Source of the DNA: Jiella endophytica
GTDB taxonomy: Bacteria; Pseudomonadota; Alphaproteobacteria; Rhizobiales; Rhizobiaceae
Reading direction: 5' to 3'
DNA length: 64,000 nt
NCBI RefSeq assembly: GCF_004519335.1
Contig: NZ_SOZD01000001.1
Coordinates: forward strand, 558,001 to 622,000
The notes beneath the pieces were generated by a model. That model ran no database searches and had not been told where the DNA came from. It saw nothing but the letters and a program-made list of their open reading frames with translations. The position numbers and the translations under genes are program-made. How positions within the stretch are numbered: the first letter of the stretch is position 1; every line of letters starts with the position of its first letter. Shown in pieces: positions 29,908 to 38,061 of this stretch.

Positions 29908-32142
29908 TCAGGGGGTGTCGCCGGCGAGGTCGGCGGTCTCCTTGCGGGCGCCCTTCAGCGTCGTCACGATCAGCTCGGCAAAGCCGACGTCGCGCTTGCG
30001 GGCGGCAGCGAAGGCGCTGCTGAAGTTCTTGCCGATGTCTGCCGGCACCTTGCAGTGCCTGGCCTTTTCCAGCCATTCGAGCTGCGGATTGACCATGTCG
30101 TGGTCGCGGGTCCAGTTCCAGGCGTAGAGCGAAAAGGGAATCTCCGCCTCGCCACAGGTGACGCGGATGGTGAAGCGCCGGAACCCTTCCGCGGGATAGT
30201 CCTGTCGGAACATCTCGTATTCAGCCTGCGAGCGGGGCAGCATGCGGGCCTGCCTGACGACCTTGACGACCAGCGAGGCCGACAGGAACTGCAGCGGCAA
30301 CCAGCCATTCTCGGTGTCGATCCCGGCACCCGAGGCAATGTCATAGGCCCGATAGGCGAGATCGAGGGCGTCGCGATAGTGCCGGCGCTCGTAGTGGATC
30401 TGGGCGAGGGCGACCAGCGCGTCGGCGCGGCCAGTGCGCGCGGCGGCGTCGAAACTCTCCATCATCTCCTCGGGCGATCGCGGCTCGACCTGGCCGTCGC
30501 GAATGGCGATGGCGAGTTTCAGCGCGGCATCGGCGTCGCCGGCCTCGGTGGCGGCGCGCCAGTGCTCGGCGGCGCGGGCATAATGGCCGATCTTGCCGTA
30601 ACCCGGACCGGTGAGGATGCGCGCCGCGGCGCCATGGGCGGCGCGGTGGCCGCTTTCGGCCGCCCGCTCGTACCAGACGAGCGCCTCGGCGAAGTCGCGG
30701 TCGACGCCGAGGCCCTTTTCGTACATCGAGCCGAGATTGTGCTGGGCGACAGGCAGTTCGTGATCGGCGGCGCTGCGGAACAGCGCGAGCGCCCTGGCAT
30801 AGTCCCGCTGAACGCCGTTGCCGGCGACATACATGCTGCCGAGGCTGGCATCGGCGAGCGGCGAGCCGAGCTCGGACGCCCTCTGGTAGGAGGCGACGAC
30901 ATCGTTCAAGGAGCCGCCGGAAGCCTTCAGCGCCCGGCCGAGCTGGAAATGCATCCGCGCATCGTCCGGCCGCGCCTCGACGGCCTGCCGGCAGGCCGGC
31001 ACCGCCGACTTGGCATCGATCTTGTCGAAGGGCACGCCGGAGACGCCGCGCGGCCGCATCCTGTCCGCCTCGCTGGCGGCGAGACGGTCGCAGGCCTGCA
31101 CCGCCTTGCGCAGCTCGGCCATCGCCGCCGCGCCCTCGACCTTCGGCGGCGCCGACAGGACGACCTGCGGCGCATCTTCCTCTCCCATGCCGTCGAGCAG
31201 CGCTCTCGCGAAAGGCGCATAGGGGCAGTGACCGTAGAAGGAGAGATGAGCCTCCAGCGCCTCGCGGGTGCCGAGCTTCTGGGCGACGGCGAAATGCGCC
31301 GAGGCGCCGGCGCAGGAAGGCTTTTCCGGCTCGACGGGCTGGGCCGCCGCCGGCTCCTCGGGCGGGCGGCCGGCGAGATAGACGTCATTGGCGAAGCCGC
31401 CGTCGTAATAAGCGGGGTTTTGCCGGTGGTCCGAGAGCGCCAGGACACGGCGTTTCACGGCGTAGGTGATGTCGATGAGGCTCTGGTTCGGCTTCGGCAA
31501 TTCGCCGAGGAGGACGCGGGTGAACAGCGAGTTCGGATCGTGGTCGCCGTCGCCGAGCTGTTCGATCGCCGCCTGTCCGGTGCCGGCGGAGAACATCTTG
31601 AAGATCCCCGGCGTCGGCCGCGAGGCATCGAGGCCGCGGGCGCGGCCGGTGGAACGCTGGGCGACCTGCGGAAACGGGTTGTCGCGGCAGGCGTCGAGAA
31701 TCAGGATGGCGGTTCGCGCGCCGGCATCGAGGAGATCGCCTTCGATCCGGGTCTCGGGGATTGCCGCCTCGGTGATGCGCTTTTCGCCCGCGGGGCGGAT
31801 ATCGGTCGGCAAGAGGTAGTTGGTGCCGTCGATGGCGACGCCATGGCCGGCGAAGAAGAACAGCGCGATGTCGCCGGGCTCGACCTCCTCGCGCAGCTGC
31901 CGGATCATCCGCAGCATCTGCGTGCGGGGCAGGTTGGTGCCGCGCAGCACGGTGAAGCCCATGCCCTCGAGGACATTGCCGATCGACCGGGCGTCCTGGC
32001 CGGCGCGCTCGAGCTGGTTGTCCTGGCGCAGATGCTGATAGGCGTCGTTGCCGATGACGAGGGCGATGCGCTTTTCCGCAAAGGAAGAAGAGGCGAAAAG
32101 GCTGGCCATCAGAAGTGTGACGAGCGCGGCGACGAGCTTCAT
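29908..32142 (-). CDS. Caspase-like (peptidase C14) protein with Sel1 repeats
   Basis: A 744-aa secreted or periplasmic protein. The signal peptide is MKLVAALVTLLMASLFASSS, cut near SFAE. The caspase-like domain (residues about 24-270) has its dyad in FFFAGHG (H100) and LILDACRDNPF (C152). A linker leads to Sel1-type repeats (about 420-600, for example DASLGSMYVAGNGVQRDYAR) and a C-terminal region without recognised fold. Such metacaspase-like proteins often need basic residues for cleavage. It stands alone, and no obvious substrate gene is adjacent. Confidence 0.85.
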   Translation of the reverse strand: MKLVAALVTLLMASLFASSSFAEKRIALVIGNDAYQHLRQDNQLERAGQDARSIGNVLEGMGFTVLRGTNLPRTQMLRMIRQLREEVEPGDIALFFFAGHGVAIDGTNYLLPTDIRPAGEKRITEAAIPETRIEGDLLDAGARTAILILDACRDNPFPQVAQRSTGRARGLDASRPTPGIFKMFSAGTGQAAIEQLGDGDHDPNSLFTRVLLGELPKPNQSLIDITYAVKRRVLALSDHRQNPAYYDGGFANDVYLAGRPPEEPAAAQPVEPEKPSCAGASAHFAVAQKLGTREALEAHLSFYGHCPYAPFARALLDGMGEEDAPQVVLSAPPKVEGAAAMAELRKAVQACDRLAASEADRMRPRGVSGVPFDKIDAKSAVPACRQAVEARPDDARMHFQLGRALKASGGSLNDVVASYQRASELGSPLADASLGSMYVAGNGVQRDYARALALFRSAADHELPVAQHNLGSMYEKGLGVDRDFAEALVWYERAAESGHRAAHGAAARILTGPGYGKIGHYARAAEHWRAATEAGDADAALKLAIAIRDGQVEPRSPEEMMESFDAAARTGRADALVALAQIHYERRHYRDALDLAYRAYDIASGAGIDTENGWLPLQFLSASLVVKVVRQARMLPRSQAEYEMFRQDYPAEGFRRFTIRVTCGEAEIPFSLYAWNWTRDHDMVNPQLEWLEKARHCKVPADIGKNFSSAFAAARKRDVGFAELIVTTLKGARKETADLAGDTP

Positions 32143-32311
32143 CGGAAGGCGAGATCCATGGCGTCCAAGCAATGCGGCGCAACCATGGATCAAAGCTTGG
32201 CCGCTGTCACCCGCTATCGCTGGGGAAGGGCGCTGTGACCGCTAAACATTCTCGTCATCGTAAAAAGATCATGGCCCGTCTGCAGCGATCGCGGCGGCGG
32301 GCGGCGGCGAA

Positions 32312-33103
32312 CTACTTCACCGACACCGAGGTCGCCTGCAGCGTCAGCGGACCGATGGTGGTTGGGATGCGGGCATAGACGGGGACGAAGACGTCGGGCC
32401 TGGCGATCGGCGCGAACCACAGCTCGATCGTCTGGCTCTGCAGGAACTTCAGCCCGCGGGACTTGCGATCGTAACCGCTGACCGGCGCGATACGGACCTT
32501 GCAGACCGCCGCATCGCCCTTGAAGCCGTCGAGGGAGACGGCGCGGGTGCCGCCGGGCGAGAGCTTCAGGTCGAGCCGCGACCAGCCGTCATAGAGCGGC
32601 AGGGTGCGGCGGCAGACGCTGGAAGCATCGCGGGTGCGGATCATCAGGCCGCTCAGCGGATCGACCACCGAGGCGAGCTGCGAGCGCTCCACCGGGACGT
32701 AGCTCGGCTTCTCGTCCCGGGAGCGCTTCGGGCTGACATTCGAACTCGTCACCCGGCCGGAGCGGAAGCGCACGTCGCTCGTCCAGCGCTTGCCGTCGGA
32801 GGTGTAGTCGAGGCCGTAGCGCTCGGCGGCAAAGCCGCGCGAGGCGAGGGAACCCGAAACCTCGCTGGTGCCGCCGGTCTTCGACACCAGCGAGCCGAGG
32901 CCGGCCGAGGACATCCGGCCGCTGACCGAGAATCGCCGGTCGTCGATGACGGTGTCGAAGGTCGCCTTGCCGATGATCAAGCCGATCAGCGCCATGCCGT
33001 ATTCGGTGGTGACCTTCTGGCCGTCGGCAGCGCCCGCCGGAGGCCCGGACAGACAGAGGCTGCCGAGAGTGGCGATGGTGATCGCGATTCGCCTGAAACG
33101 CAT
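32312..33103 (-). CDS. DUF3108 domain secreted protein
   Basis: A 263-aa protein with a signal peptide (MRFRRIAITIATLGSLCLSG, cut near AGAAD). The mature part is beta-rich and fits DUF3108, a lipocalin-like periplasmic fold (EYGMALIGLIIGKATFDTVI, then YGLDYTSDGK). Start ATG 33103 gives a clean signal peptide; the upstream ATG at 33118 adds five residues. It is divergent from rpmB, an arrangement I recall from other Rhizobiales. The molecular role is unknown. Confidence 0.8.
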   Translation of the reverse strand: MRFRRIAITIATLGSLCLSGPPAGAADGQKVTTEYGMALIGLIIGKATFDTVIDDRRFSVSGRMSSAGLGSLVSKTGGTSEVSGSLASRGFAAERYGLDYTSDGKRWTSDVRFRSGRVTSSNVSPKRSRDEKPSYVPVERSQLASVVDPLSGLMIRTRDASSVCRRTLPLYDGWSRLDLKLSPGGTRAVSLDGFKGDAAVCKVRIAPVSGYDRKSRGLKFLQSQTIELWFAPIARPDVFVPVYARIPTTIGPLTLQATSVSVK

Positions 33104-33251
33104 GGAACTGGGCCGCAAGTCGAGAGGGGCAGGACGCTGCCGGAACGCTGCCGGCAGGAGGATGGTTGCCCGACTCTACAGCCTTGTGGCAGAGCTTGGC
33201 GAGTTGGCCGAAAGCCACAGTCGCGTGTTCCTTTGCAGGGGCCCGGCGAGC

Positions 33252-33280
33252 TTGACGCCTTTAACGATCACGACTATAGA
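33252..33280 (+). promoter_or_regulatory. Sigma-70-type promoter of rpmB
   Basis: TTGACG (33252-33257), a 17-base spacer, then TATAGA (33275-33280). It is an almost ideal housekeeping promoter about 100 bases before rpmB. Confidence 0.75.
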
Positions 33281-33383
33281 GCGCGGGATTTTCCCGATCA
33301 TGCCCGTGAAGCGATGATCGCGCCGGCCCTACCGGCGGCGCGCGCTCGAAGGGTTTGACGCCAATGCGAAAAAAGGTGATCCG

Positions 33384-33689
33384 ATGTCACGCGCTTGCGA
33401 ACTGACCGGCAAGGCCGTCCTGACCGGCAACAACGTCTCCCACGCCAACAACAAGTCGCGTCGGCGTTTCCTGCCCAATCTGTGCAACGTCACGCTGATC
33501 TCCGACGCCCTCGGCCAGCGTTTCCGGCTGCGCGTCTCGGCCCATGCGCTGCGCACCGTCGAGCATCGCGGTGGCCTCGACGCCTTTCTCCTGAAGGCCC
33601 GCGAGACCGAGCTGTCGCAGCGCGCCCGGCTCCTGAAGCGGCAGATCGCCAAGAAGGTCGCCGAGACCAAGGAAACCGTCGCGGCCTGA
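33384..33689 (+). CDS. rpmB: 50S ribosomal protein L28
   Basis: A 101-aa ribosomal protein; its N-terminus [20 protein letters not shown] and the following [12 protein letters not shown] are diagnostic of L28 of alphaproteobacteria, which is longer than the 78-aa E. coli protein. It is monocistronic between its own promoter and a terminator, and divergent from DUF3108. Confidence 0.96.
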   Translation: MSRACELTGKAVLTGNNVSHANNKSRRRFLPNLCNVTLISDALGQRFRLRVSAHALRTVEHRGGLDAFLLKARETELSQRARLLKRQIAKKVAETKETVAA

Positions 33690-33747
33690 TCGGCGCGTCG
33701 ATCCGCGGGACAGGGGTCTTCAAGCCATCCCGCCAAGGCAGTCGAAG

Positions 33748-33770
33748 GTGCGCCCGAGCGGCGCACTTTT
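33748..33770 (+). terminator. Rho-independent terminator after rpmB
   Basis: GTGCGC (33748-33753) pairs with GCGCAC (33761-33766), followed by TTTT. It lies 59 bases after the rpmB stop. Confidence 0.65.
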
Positions 33771-33811
33771 CGTTCGCGTCGGCCGATGCGATCATCCGCC
33801 GACAATCCGTC

Positions 33812-33843
33812 CGCTGGTTCCATCACCCAGGATAAAAAAATGT
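33812..33843 (+). promoter_or_regulatory. preQ1-I-like riboswitch covering the start codon of the precursor transporter
   Basis: Stem P1 is CTGG (33814-33817) with CCAG (33827-33830). The loop has TTC then CAT (33821-33823). After P1 comes the A-rich GATAAAAAA and then the ATG (33840-33842). CAT can pair with the ATG to make the pseudoknot stem P2. GGTTC, CACCC and ATAAAAAA match the preQ1-I pattern. AGGA (33829-33832), overlapping P1, is the ribosome-binding site. Binding would hide both, so translational repression is predicted. P1 is only 4 bp and the loop is shorter than usual. Confidence 0.6.
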
Positions 33844-34523
33844 CGATCTCGAAGATCTACGCGCTTCCGGTCGCCGCCATGGCGGTCATCGTCCTCGCCT
33901 CGAACGTCGCCGTGCAATATCCCGTCTTCGCGGAGGTGGGCGGGCTGCAGCTCGCCGACGTTTTGACATGGGGCGCCTTCACCTATCCCTTCGCATTCCT
34001 GGTGACCGACCTCACCAATCGGCGCTACGGCCCGCGCGTTGCCCGCCGGGTGGTGTTCGCAGGCTTTGCCGCGGCGGTCGCCTGCTCGCTCGTGGTGCCG
34101 CCGCTTCTCTACGATCTCGGACTGCTCGGCTTTTCGAGCACCGCCGACCGGCTGTTCCGCATCGCGGTCGCCTCAGGCGGCGCCTTCCTCTTCGCCCAAC
34201 TCCTCGACGTCGCGGTGTTCAACCGGCTTCGCCAGGACAGCTGGTGGCGGGCGCCGGTGGCCTCGTCGCTGAGCGGCTCGGTGCTCGACACGCTGACCTT
34301 CTTCACCATCGCTTTCGCGCCGGTCTTCGGCTTCATCGGATCGAACGACGATTTCGCGCTGGAAAGCGCCAGGCTGCTCGGCGTGCTCCCGGGGGAAGCG
34401 CCGCGCTGGGTCTCCTGGGCGATCGGCGACTTCACGGTGAAACTCGCCATCGCGGCCGTCGCGCTGATTCCCTACCGGGTGATCATGCAGCGCTTCATGC
34501 CCTATCAGCCGCAACCCGCCTGA
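33840..34523 (+). CDS. yhhQ: Queuosine precursor transporter (YhhQ/VUT family)
   Basis: A 227-aa inner-membrane protein of the COG1738/VUT family with about six helices (for example FAFLVTDLTNRRYG, the family hallmark, and SGSVLDTLTFFTIAF). It imports a queuosine precursor, preQ0 or preQ1, for tRNA modification. The ATG at 33840 lies at the end of an A-run that forms the 3' part of a preQ1-I-like fold, matching the expected regulation. It follows rpmB and its terminator. Confidence 0.87.
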   Translation: MSISKIYALPVAAMAVIVLASNVAVQYPVFAEVGGLQLADVLTWGAFTYPFAFLVTDLTNRRYGPRVARRVVFAGFAAAVACSLVVPPLLYDLGLLGFSSTADRLFRIAVASGGAFLFAQLLDVAVFNRLRQDSWWRAPVASSLSGSVLDTLTFFTIAFAPVFGFIGSNDDFALESARLLGVLPGEAPRWVSWAIGDFTVKLAIAAVALIPYRVIMQRFMPYQPQPA

Positions 34524-34663
34524 CTTCGACAAGGCGGCGGGGAGGGCGAGCGCCCTCCATCCGCATCACATACCGAGATTGTTCCCCACCCGTTCCAAGC
34601 CGGCGGCGCAGCGGACGGGCGGGGCACCAGCCGGGCGCCAGGGGCGTGGATGCCCGGCAAAAG

Positions 34664-34696
34664 AAGAAGGCCGGCGAGGATCTCGCCGGCCTTCTT
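34664..34696. terminator. Bidirectional terminator hairpin
   Basis: AAGAAGGCCGGCGAG (34664-34678) pairs perfectly with CTCGCCGGCCTTCTT (34682-34696) around a 3-base loop. The A/T-rich flanks allow termination in both directions, between the convergent yhhQ and SOUL genes. Confidence 0.8.
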
Positions 34697-34731
34697 CGAT
34701 TCGTCCGCTGCATGTCTTGCGAGCGCTCCGA

Positions 34732-35751
34732 TCAGCGCTCGATCTCGATGAGGATCTCGTTGCGCTTCAGGAAACCCGGCGTCCAGGGCGGATTGTAGAA
34801 GGCATATTCCGGGTCGCCGTGTTGCTTCAGATTGTTGTCCGCGAGGTAGTTATAGAGCGTCATCAGATGCTTGGAGGCAAGCGTCGCGGTGAAGTTGCCG
34901 GAAAACCGGATCGCCGCCACCCGCCGCGCCGGGATTTCCTTCAGGTGGACGTCCTGGCCGGCGGGCTCGGGCAGGCTCGCCAGCGTGAACTTCTTCGGCA
35001 TCACGAAGCGCACGGCCCAGCCCTTGGAGCGGCCTTCGCCCTCGGCGAGCTGCTGCAGGACCGGCGTGGTCATCTTGATGCGCTTGCCCGGGCGGTTCTT
35101 CGCGAAGATGTAGTCGGCGAGGGTCATGAAGCCCAGCCGGCGCGCCTTCTCGTGATAGCCGCTCTTCACGGTCTCGGCGACGATCATCGAATCATAGTCG
35201 CGGATCTCGACGGCGCCGTCGGAGCGCACGACCTCGTAGTCCGGCTCCTCGCTGTGCTCGTTGACCTTCTTGGTGATGTAATAGGCGGCACCCACGGCGG
35301 CGATCGCGCCGCCGGCGATCAGTAGGGCGGTCAGCTCGCGGTTGCGGCGATCGGGCTCCGGCTGGTAGCGGGCGGGCAGGCGGCTGCGCAGCGAGGCGAT
35401 CGCCGGGGCCGACCAGCCGGCGAGATGGCGCCTGGCGCTGTCGAAATAGTCCTCGGCGCCATGAGCGAGATCGCCGCCGGCATCCTGCAGCGCCCGCACC
35501 TGGCGGCGGGCGCGGCGGCCGGCATCGTCCGGCCAGTAGTCCGAGAGATGGGGAAGATAGCGCGAGAGACCCGTCGGCTCGGGGGCAACGCCGGGGATCA
35601 CCCGGCCGATCGCCCGGCGTGCGCGCTCGCTAGCAGACGGTGTCGGGTCGAACCGCTCGGCCACTTGTCCTTCCAGTTCCCCGATCCGCTCACTCAGCGC
35701 GCCGAGGGCACTGGCGACCTGCTCATAGGTGCTCGGTCTGTCCCGAAACAT
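34732..35751 (-). CDS. SOUL-family heme-binding protein with membrane segment
   Basis: A 339-aa protein. Residues 1-140 are helical, charged and unrecognised (possible coiled coil ALGALSERIGELEGQVAE). One helix spans about 142-160 (LTALLIAGGAIAAVGAAYY). The C-terminal 170 residues are a SOUL/HBP domain: PDYEVVRSDGAVEIRDYDSM, TTPVLQQLAE, and ARRVAAIRFSGNF. Family members bind heme or related tetrapyrroles. The domain would be anchored to the membrane. It ends at a strong shared terminator. Confidence 0.86.
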   Translation of the reverse strand: MFRDRPSTYEQVASALGALSERIGELEGQVAERFDPTPSASERARRAIGRVIPGVAPEPTGLSRYLPHLSDYWPDDAGRRARRQVRALQDAGGDLAHGAEDYFDSARRHLAGWSAPAIASLRSRLPARYQPEPDRRNRELTALLIAGGAIAAVGAAYYITKKVNEHSEEPDYEVVRSDGAVEIRDYDSMIVAETVKSGYHEKARRLGFMTLADYIFAKNRPGKRIKMTTPVLQQLAEGEGRSKGWAVRFVMPKKFTLASLPEPAGQDVHLKEIPARRVAAIRFSGNFTATLASKHLMTLYNYLADNNLKQHGDPEYAFYNPPWTPGFLKRNEILIEIER

Positions 35752-35939
35752 ATGCGAAACTCCTGACGTATCCGGCGTGTCTCATGCCGCTGCCGCAAGG
35801 CGCGGCGACGCGTCGACGGTGGTCGCCGACTGTCTGGCGATAACGCCAGCATGGCCCATTGGTTGCGCGGCGCCACCGACCGCTTCGACCGGTCTCGCAG
35901 GCCACCGACAGGAAGATGGGGCGGCGGCCGCCGATTCCT

Positions 35940-36072
35940 CCCGCAAAGGAATTTTTCTCAATCGGCGTTGCCCAACTGCAACCATGTTTCGGTTCTAGCG
36001 TTGTGGGCATATCGGGTTTTTGACCTGATACTCCAGCCAAACTTCAGGCGGCCTCTGGCCGCCTTTTTTTGT
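35940..36072 (+). ncRNA. Candidate small RNA ending in an orphan terminator
   Basis: GGCGGCC (36048-36054), loop TCT, GGCCGCC (36058-36064) and seven T form an excellent intrinsic terminator with no plus-strand gene before it. The 700-base gap between the SOUL and small basic protein genes contains no ORF to account for it. The 5' end shown is a guess; a TTGCCC at about 35969 could be a -35 element. It matches no RNA family I can name. Confidence 0.4.
36047..36071 (+). terminator. Rho-independent terminator, strong
   Basis: AGGCGGCC-TCT-GGCCGCC followed by TTTTTTT. There is no protein gene immediately upstream on this strand. Confidence 0.8.
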
Positions 36073-36350
36073 GTCGCCGGGCGTCAGAGCCGGCCCGACA
36101 ATCGGGTCGGGTTCCGGCAGGCACGCAGCATCCACGTGAGCGGAGCGCAACGATGCGCGCTCTCGCTTTTGCAATCGGCCCATGGTGCTGTCCGTCGCCC
36201 GGCTTCGTTGTTCGCGCCGATGCCGTCAGTCCGAGCGCCGTCCTGCGCCCTGCCGAGCGTGGGACGCCACGGGGGGAGACGCGCGCCGAGACCTCAGCCG
36301 AGCCGCAATGACGGGAAACGACAGGCTTTAAACGTCAGTTATGCATATCA

Positions 36351-36366
36351 TTCAGCTGGGGTTCAG
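36351..36366 (+). promoter_or_regulatory. TTCAG-N6-TTCAG direct repeat
   Basis: TTCAG at 36351-36355 and 36362-36366, an 11-bp period typical of OmpR-family sites. It lies directly before the EcfG-type promoter. The same arrangement occurs at 36850-36865 before the sister gene. Confidence 0.5.
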
Positions 36367-36370
36367 TTGC

Positions 36371-36395
36371 GGAACGATATCGTCAGCCCATCGTT
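36371..36395 (+). promoter_or_regulatory. EcfG (general stress response) type promoter
   Basis: GGAAC (36371-36375), 16 bases, then CGTT (36392-36395), matching the alphaproteobacterial EcfG/RpoE2 consensus. The predicted transcription start is about 30 bases before the ATG at 36430. Confidence 0.65.
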
Positions 36396-36429
36396 CAAAC
36401 CGCCACTGCATATCAGAAAGGTCAATGAC

Positions 36430-36675
36430 ATGCGTAACCTCCTCATCGCCGCCGTCATCGCTCTCGGCGCCAGCGTCACCGCCGGCGCAGCCGCCCAGGC
36501 CGCTGACGTCAAGATCGTCATCGGCGACCAGCACGCCCCGCACCACTATCCGGTGAAGAAGCACGGGCCGGTGGTCGTCCAGAAGGTCGGGCCGCATCAC
36601 GACTGCTACACCAAGAAGGTGGTCCGCTATCATCACGGCAAGAAGGTCGTCGAGAAGACCCGCGTCTGCCGCTGA
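36430..36675 (+). CDS. Small secreted Lys/His-rich protein
   Basis: An 81-aa protein with a signal peptide (MRNLLIAAVIALGASVTAGA, cut near AQAA). The mature 55 residues are basic and His-rich (DQHAPHHYPVKKHGPVV, RYHHGKKVVEKTRVCR) with two cysteines. It may bind metal, polyanions or the cell envelope. The EcfG-type promoter suggests induction under stress. The C-terminal VRYHHGKKVVEKTRVC resembles VVRYGGYGRYYEKVRVC of the next gene, so the two are paralogues. Confidence 0.75.
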   Translation: MRNLLIAAVIALGASVTAGAAAQAADVKIVIGDQHAPHHYPVKKHGPVVVQKVGPHHDCYTKKVVRYHHGKKVVEKTRVCR

Positions 36676-36849
36676 GGAATAGGGCGCCGATCAGGATCGG
36701 CGCCATCCCTGAGTGAAACCGGCGGCGTCGCATCTGCGGCGCCGCCGTTTTCATGCGGCAATGCCGGATCCCAGGGTCTGGCCGCGGCTCCACGCCGTTA
36801 CGTTCGAAACCACATCACGCAAACGTCGCTTGACGGCGGCGGCGCGTCA

Positions 36850-36865
36850 TTCAGATTCCGTTCAG
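36850..36865 (+). promoter_or_regulatory. TTCAG-N6-TTCAG direct repeat, second copy
   Basis: TTCAG at 36850-36854 and 36861-36865, about 60 bases before the ATG of the second basic protein. Spacing and sequence are the same as at 36351. Confidence 0.5.
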
Positions 36866-36925
36866 TCAGGAAGGAATACGAGCGAAATGTTGTGTGATTC
36901 ACCTAACGGAAAGGAAGGTGTCGCA

Positions 36926-37207
36926 ATGCGCAGTCTGATCGTCGCTACGGCCGTCGCCGTCGCAGCAAGTTTCGGCCTCGGTGCCCCGGCCGAAGCCGGC
37001 GCGGCCAGCGCCTATGTCCAGCCCGTCGGCTACTACGACTATTATGACTACAAGCCGAAACCGCGGGTCAAATACTACAAGAAGCGGGTCAAGCATCACA
37101 AGCCGTACGTCAAGTACTACAAGAAGCGTAATAGGTGTCACTGGGAGACGGTGGTGCGCTACGGCGGCTACGGCAGGTATTACGAAAAGGTGCGGGTCTG
37201 CCACTGA
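36926..37207 (+). CDS. Small secreted Tyr/Lys-rich protein, paralogue of 36430
   Basis: A 93-aa protein with a signal peptide (MRSLIVATAVAVAASFGLGA, cut near AEAG). The mature part is very Tyr/Lys-rich (YYDYYDYKPKPRVKYYKKRV) with two cysteines, and ends with ETVVRYGGYGRYYEKVRVCH. Start ATG 36926 has AAGGAAGG before it. The order of signal peptide, basic tract and final RVC(R/H) matches the 36430 protein. Function is unknown; tyrosine-rich cationic proteins can cross-link or coat surfaces. Confidence 0.72.
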   Translation: MRSLIVATAVAVAASFGLGAPAEAGAASAYVQPVGYYDYYDYKPKPRVKYYKKRVKHHKPYVKYYKKRNRCHWETVVRYGGYGRYYEKVRVCH

Positions 37208-37488
37208 CGAGAGACCAGCGGCGGCGGCGCATGCTCGCCGCGCATCGACGACATCGACCGGCGATCGCTCCTGCGGTCGCCGTTGTCGTTTCGGGCCGAT
37301 CCACGGTTGCCGCCGGACGCGGCGCGCGGCCACCGGACGGGACGCAAGGGTGGCGGTTGGTTTCTCTTTCCAACGCGGCCGCGACGTCGGGGGCAATTGC
37401 CGTCGCGGCAAAGGCCGCTAGCTAGCCGGCGGGCACCTCGGAGGGCGTCGGCGGACCGAAGAACCCGGCCGGCGCATGGGAGGAATGA

Positions 37489-37974
37489 ATGACATTTCGT
37501 CTGAAGGCGGTCGGCCTCATGCTGGCCGGCGTCGTCGCTGCCACGCCTGCGATGGCCATCGAGGTTTCGAAATCGGTCGAGATCGCCGCGGCGCCCGATG
37601 CCGTGTGGAAAATGATCGGGACCTTCTGCGACATCCAGAACTGGCATCCGGCCGTCAAGAAATGCGAGCTGTCCGATGACGGCGGCAAGAACGTTCGCAC
37701 GCTGACCCTGCCGGACGGCGCCGCACTCGTCGAGGAGGAAGTCGCGCGGGACGAGAGCGCGATGAGCTACACCTACAAGATCCTCGAGGGGCCGCTGCCG
37801 GTCGAGAACTACGAATCGACCATCGCCGTCACCGGCTCCGGCGACATGGCGACGGTGAGCTGGTCGGGCAATTTCGACGCCAAGGGCGCCAGCGACGAGA
37901 AGGCAACCGAGGTGATCACCGGCATCTACGACGCCGGCCTCTCGTCGCTGAAGGAAAAAGCCGGGGCGATGTAG
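37489..37974 (+). CDS. SRPBCC-family secreted protein
   Basis: A 161-aa protein with a signal peptide (MTFRLKAVGLMLAGVVAATP, cut near AMAI). The remainder fits the START/SRPBCC (polyketide cyclase/dehydrase) fold: SVEIAAAPDAVWKMIGTFCD, NWHPAVKKCE and SWSGNFDAKG. This fold binds hydrophobic ligands in a deep pocket. The two cysteines (CDIQ and KKCE) could pair in the periplasm. There is no clear operon partner. Confidence 0.82.
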   Translation: MTFRLKAVGLMLAGVVAATPAMAIEVSKSVEIAAAPDAVWKMIGTFCDIQNWHPAVKKCELSDDGGKNVRTLTLPDGAALVEEEVARDESAMSYTYKILEGPLPVENYESTIAVTGSGDMATVSWSGNFDAKGASDEKATEVITGIYDAGLSSLKEKAGAM

Positions 37975-38061
37975 ACCCACCCTGGCCTGATATCAGGTGC
38001 ACGGGCGCAAACCGCCTGTGCACCGGTTCCGGCTGGGCCCTTCGCTTTTCGGTCGTCTATC

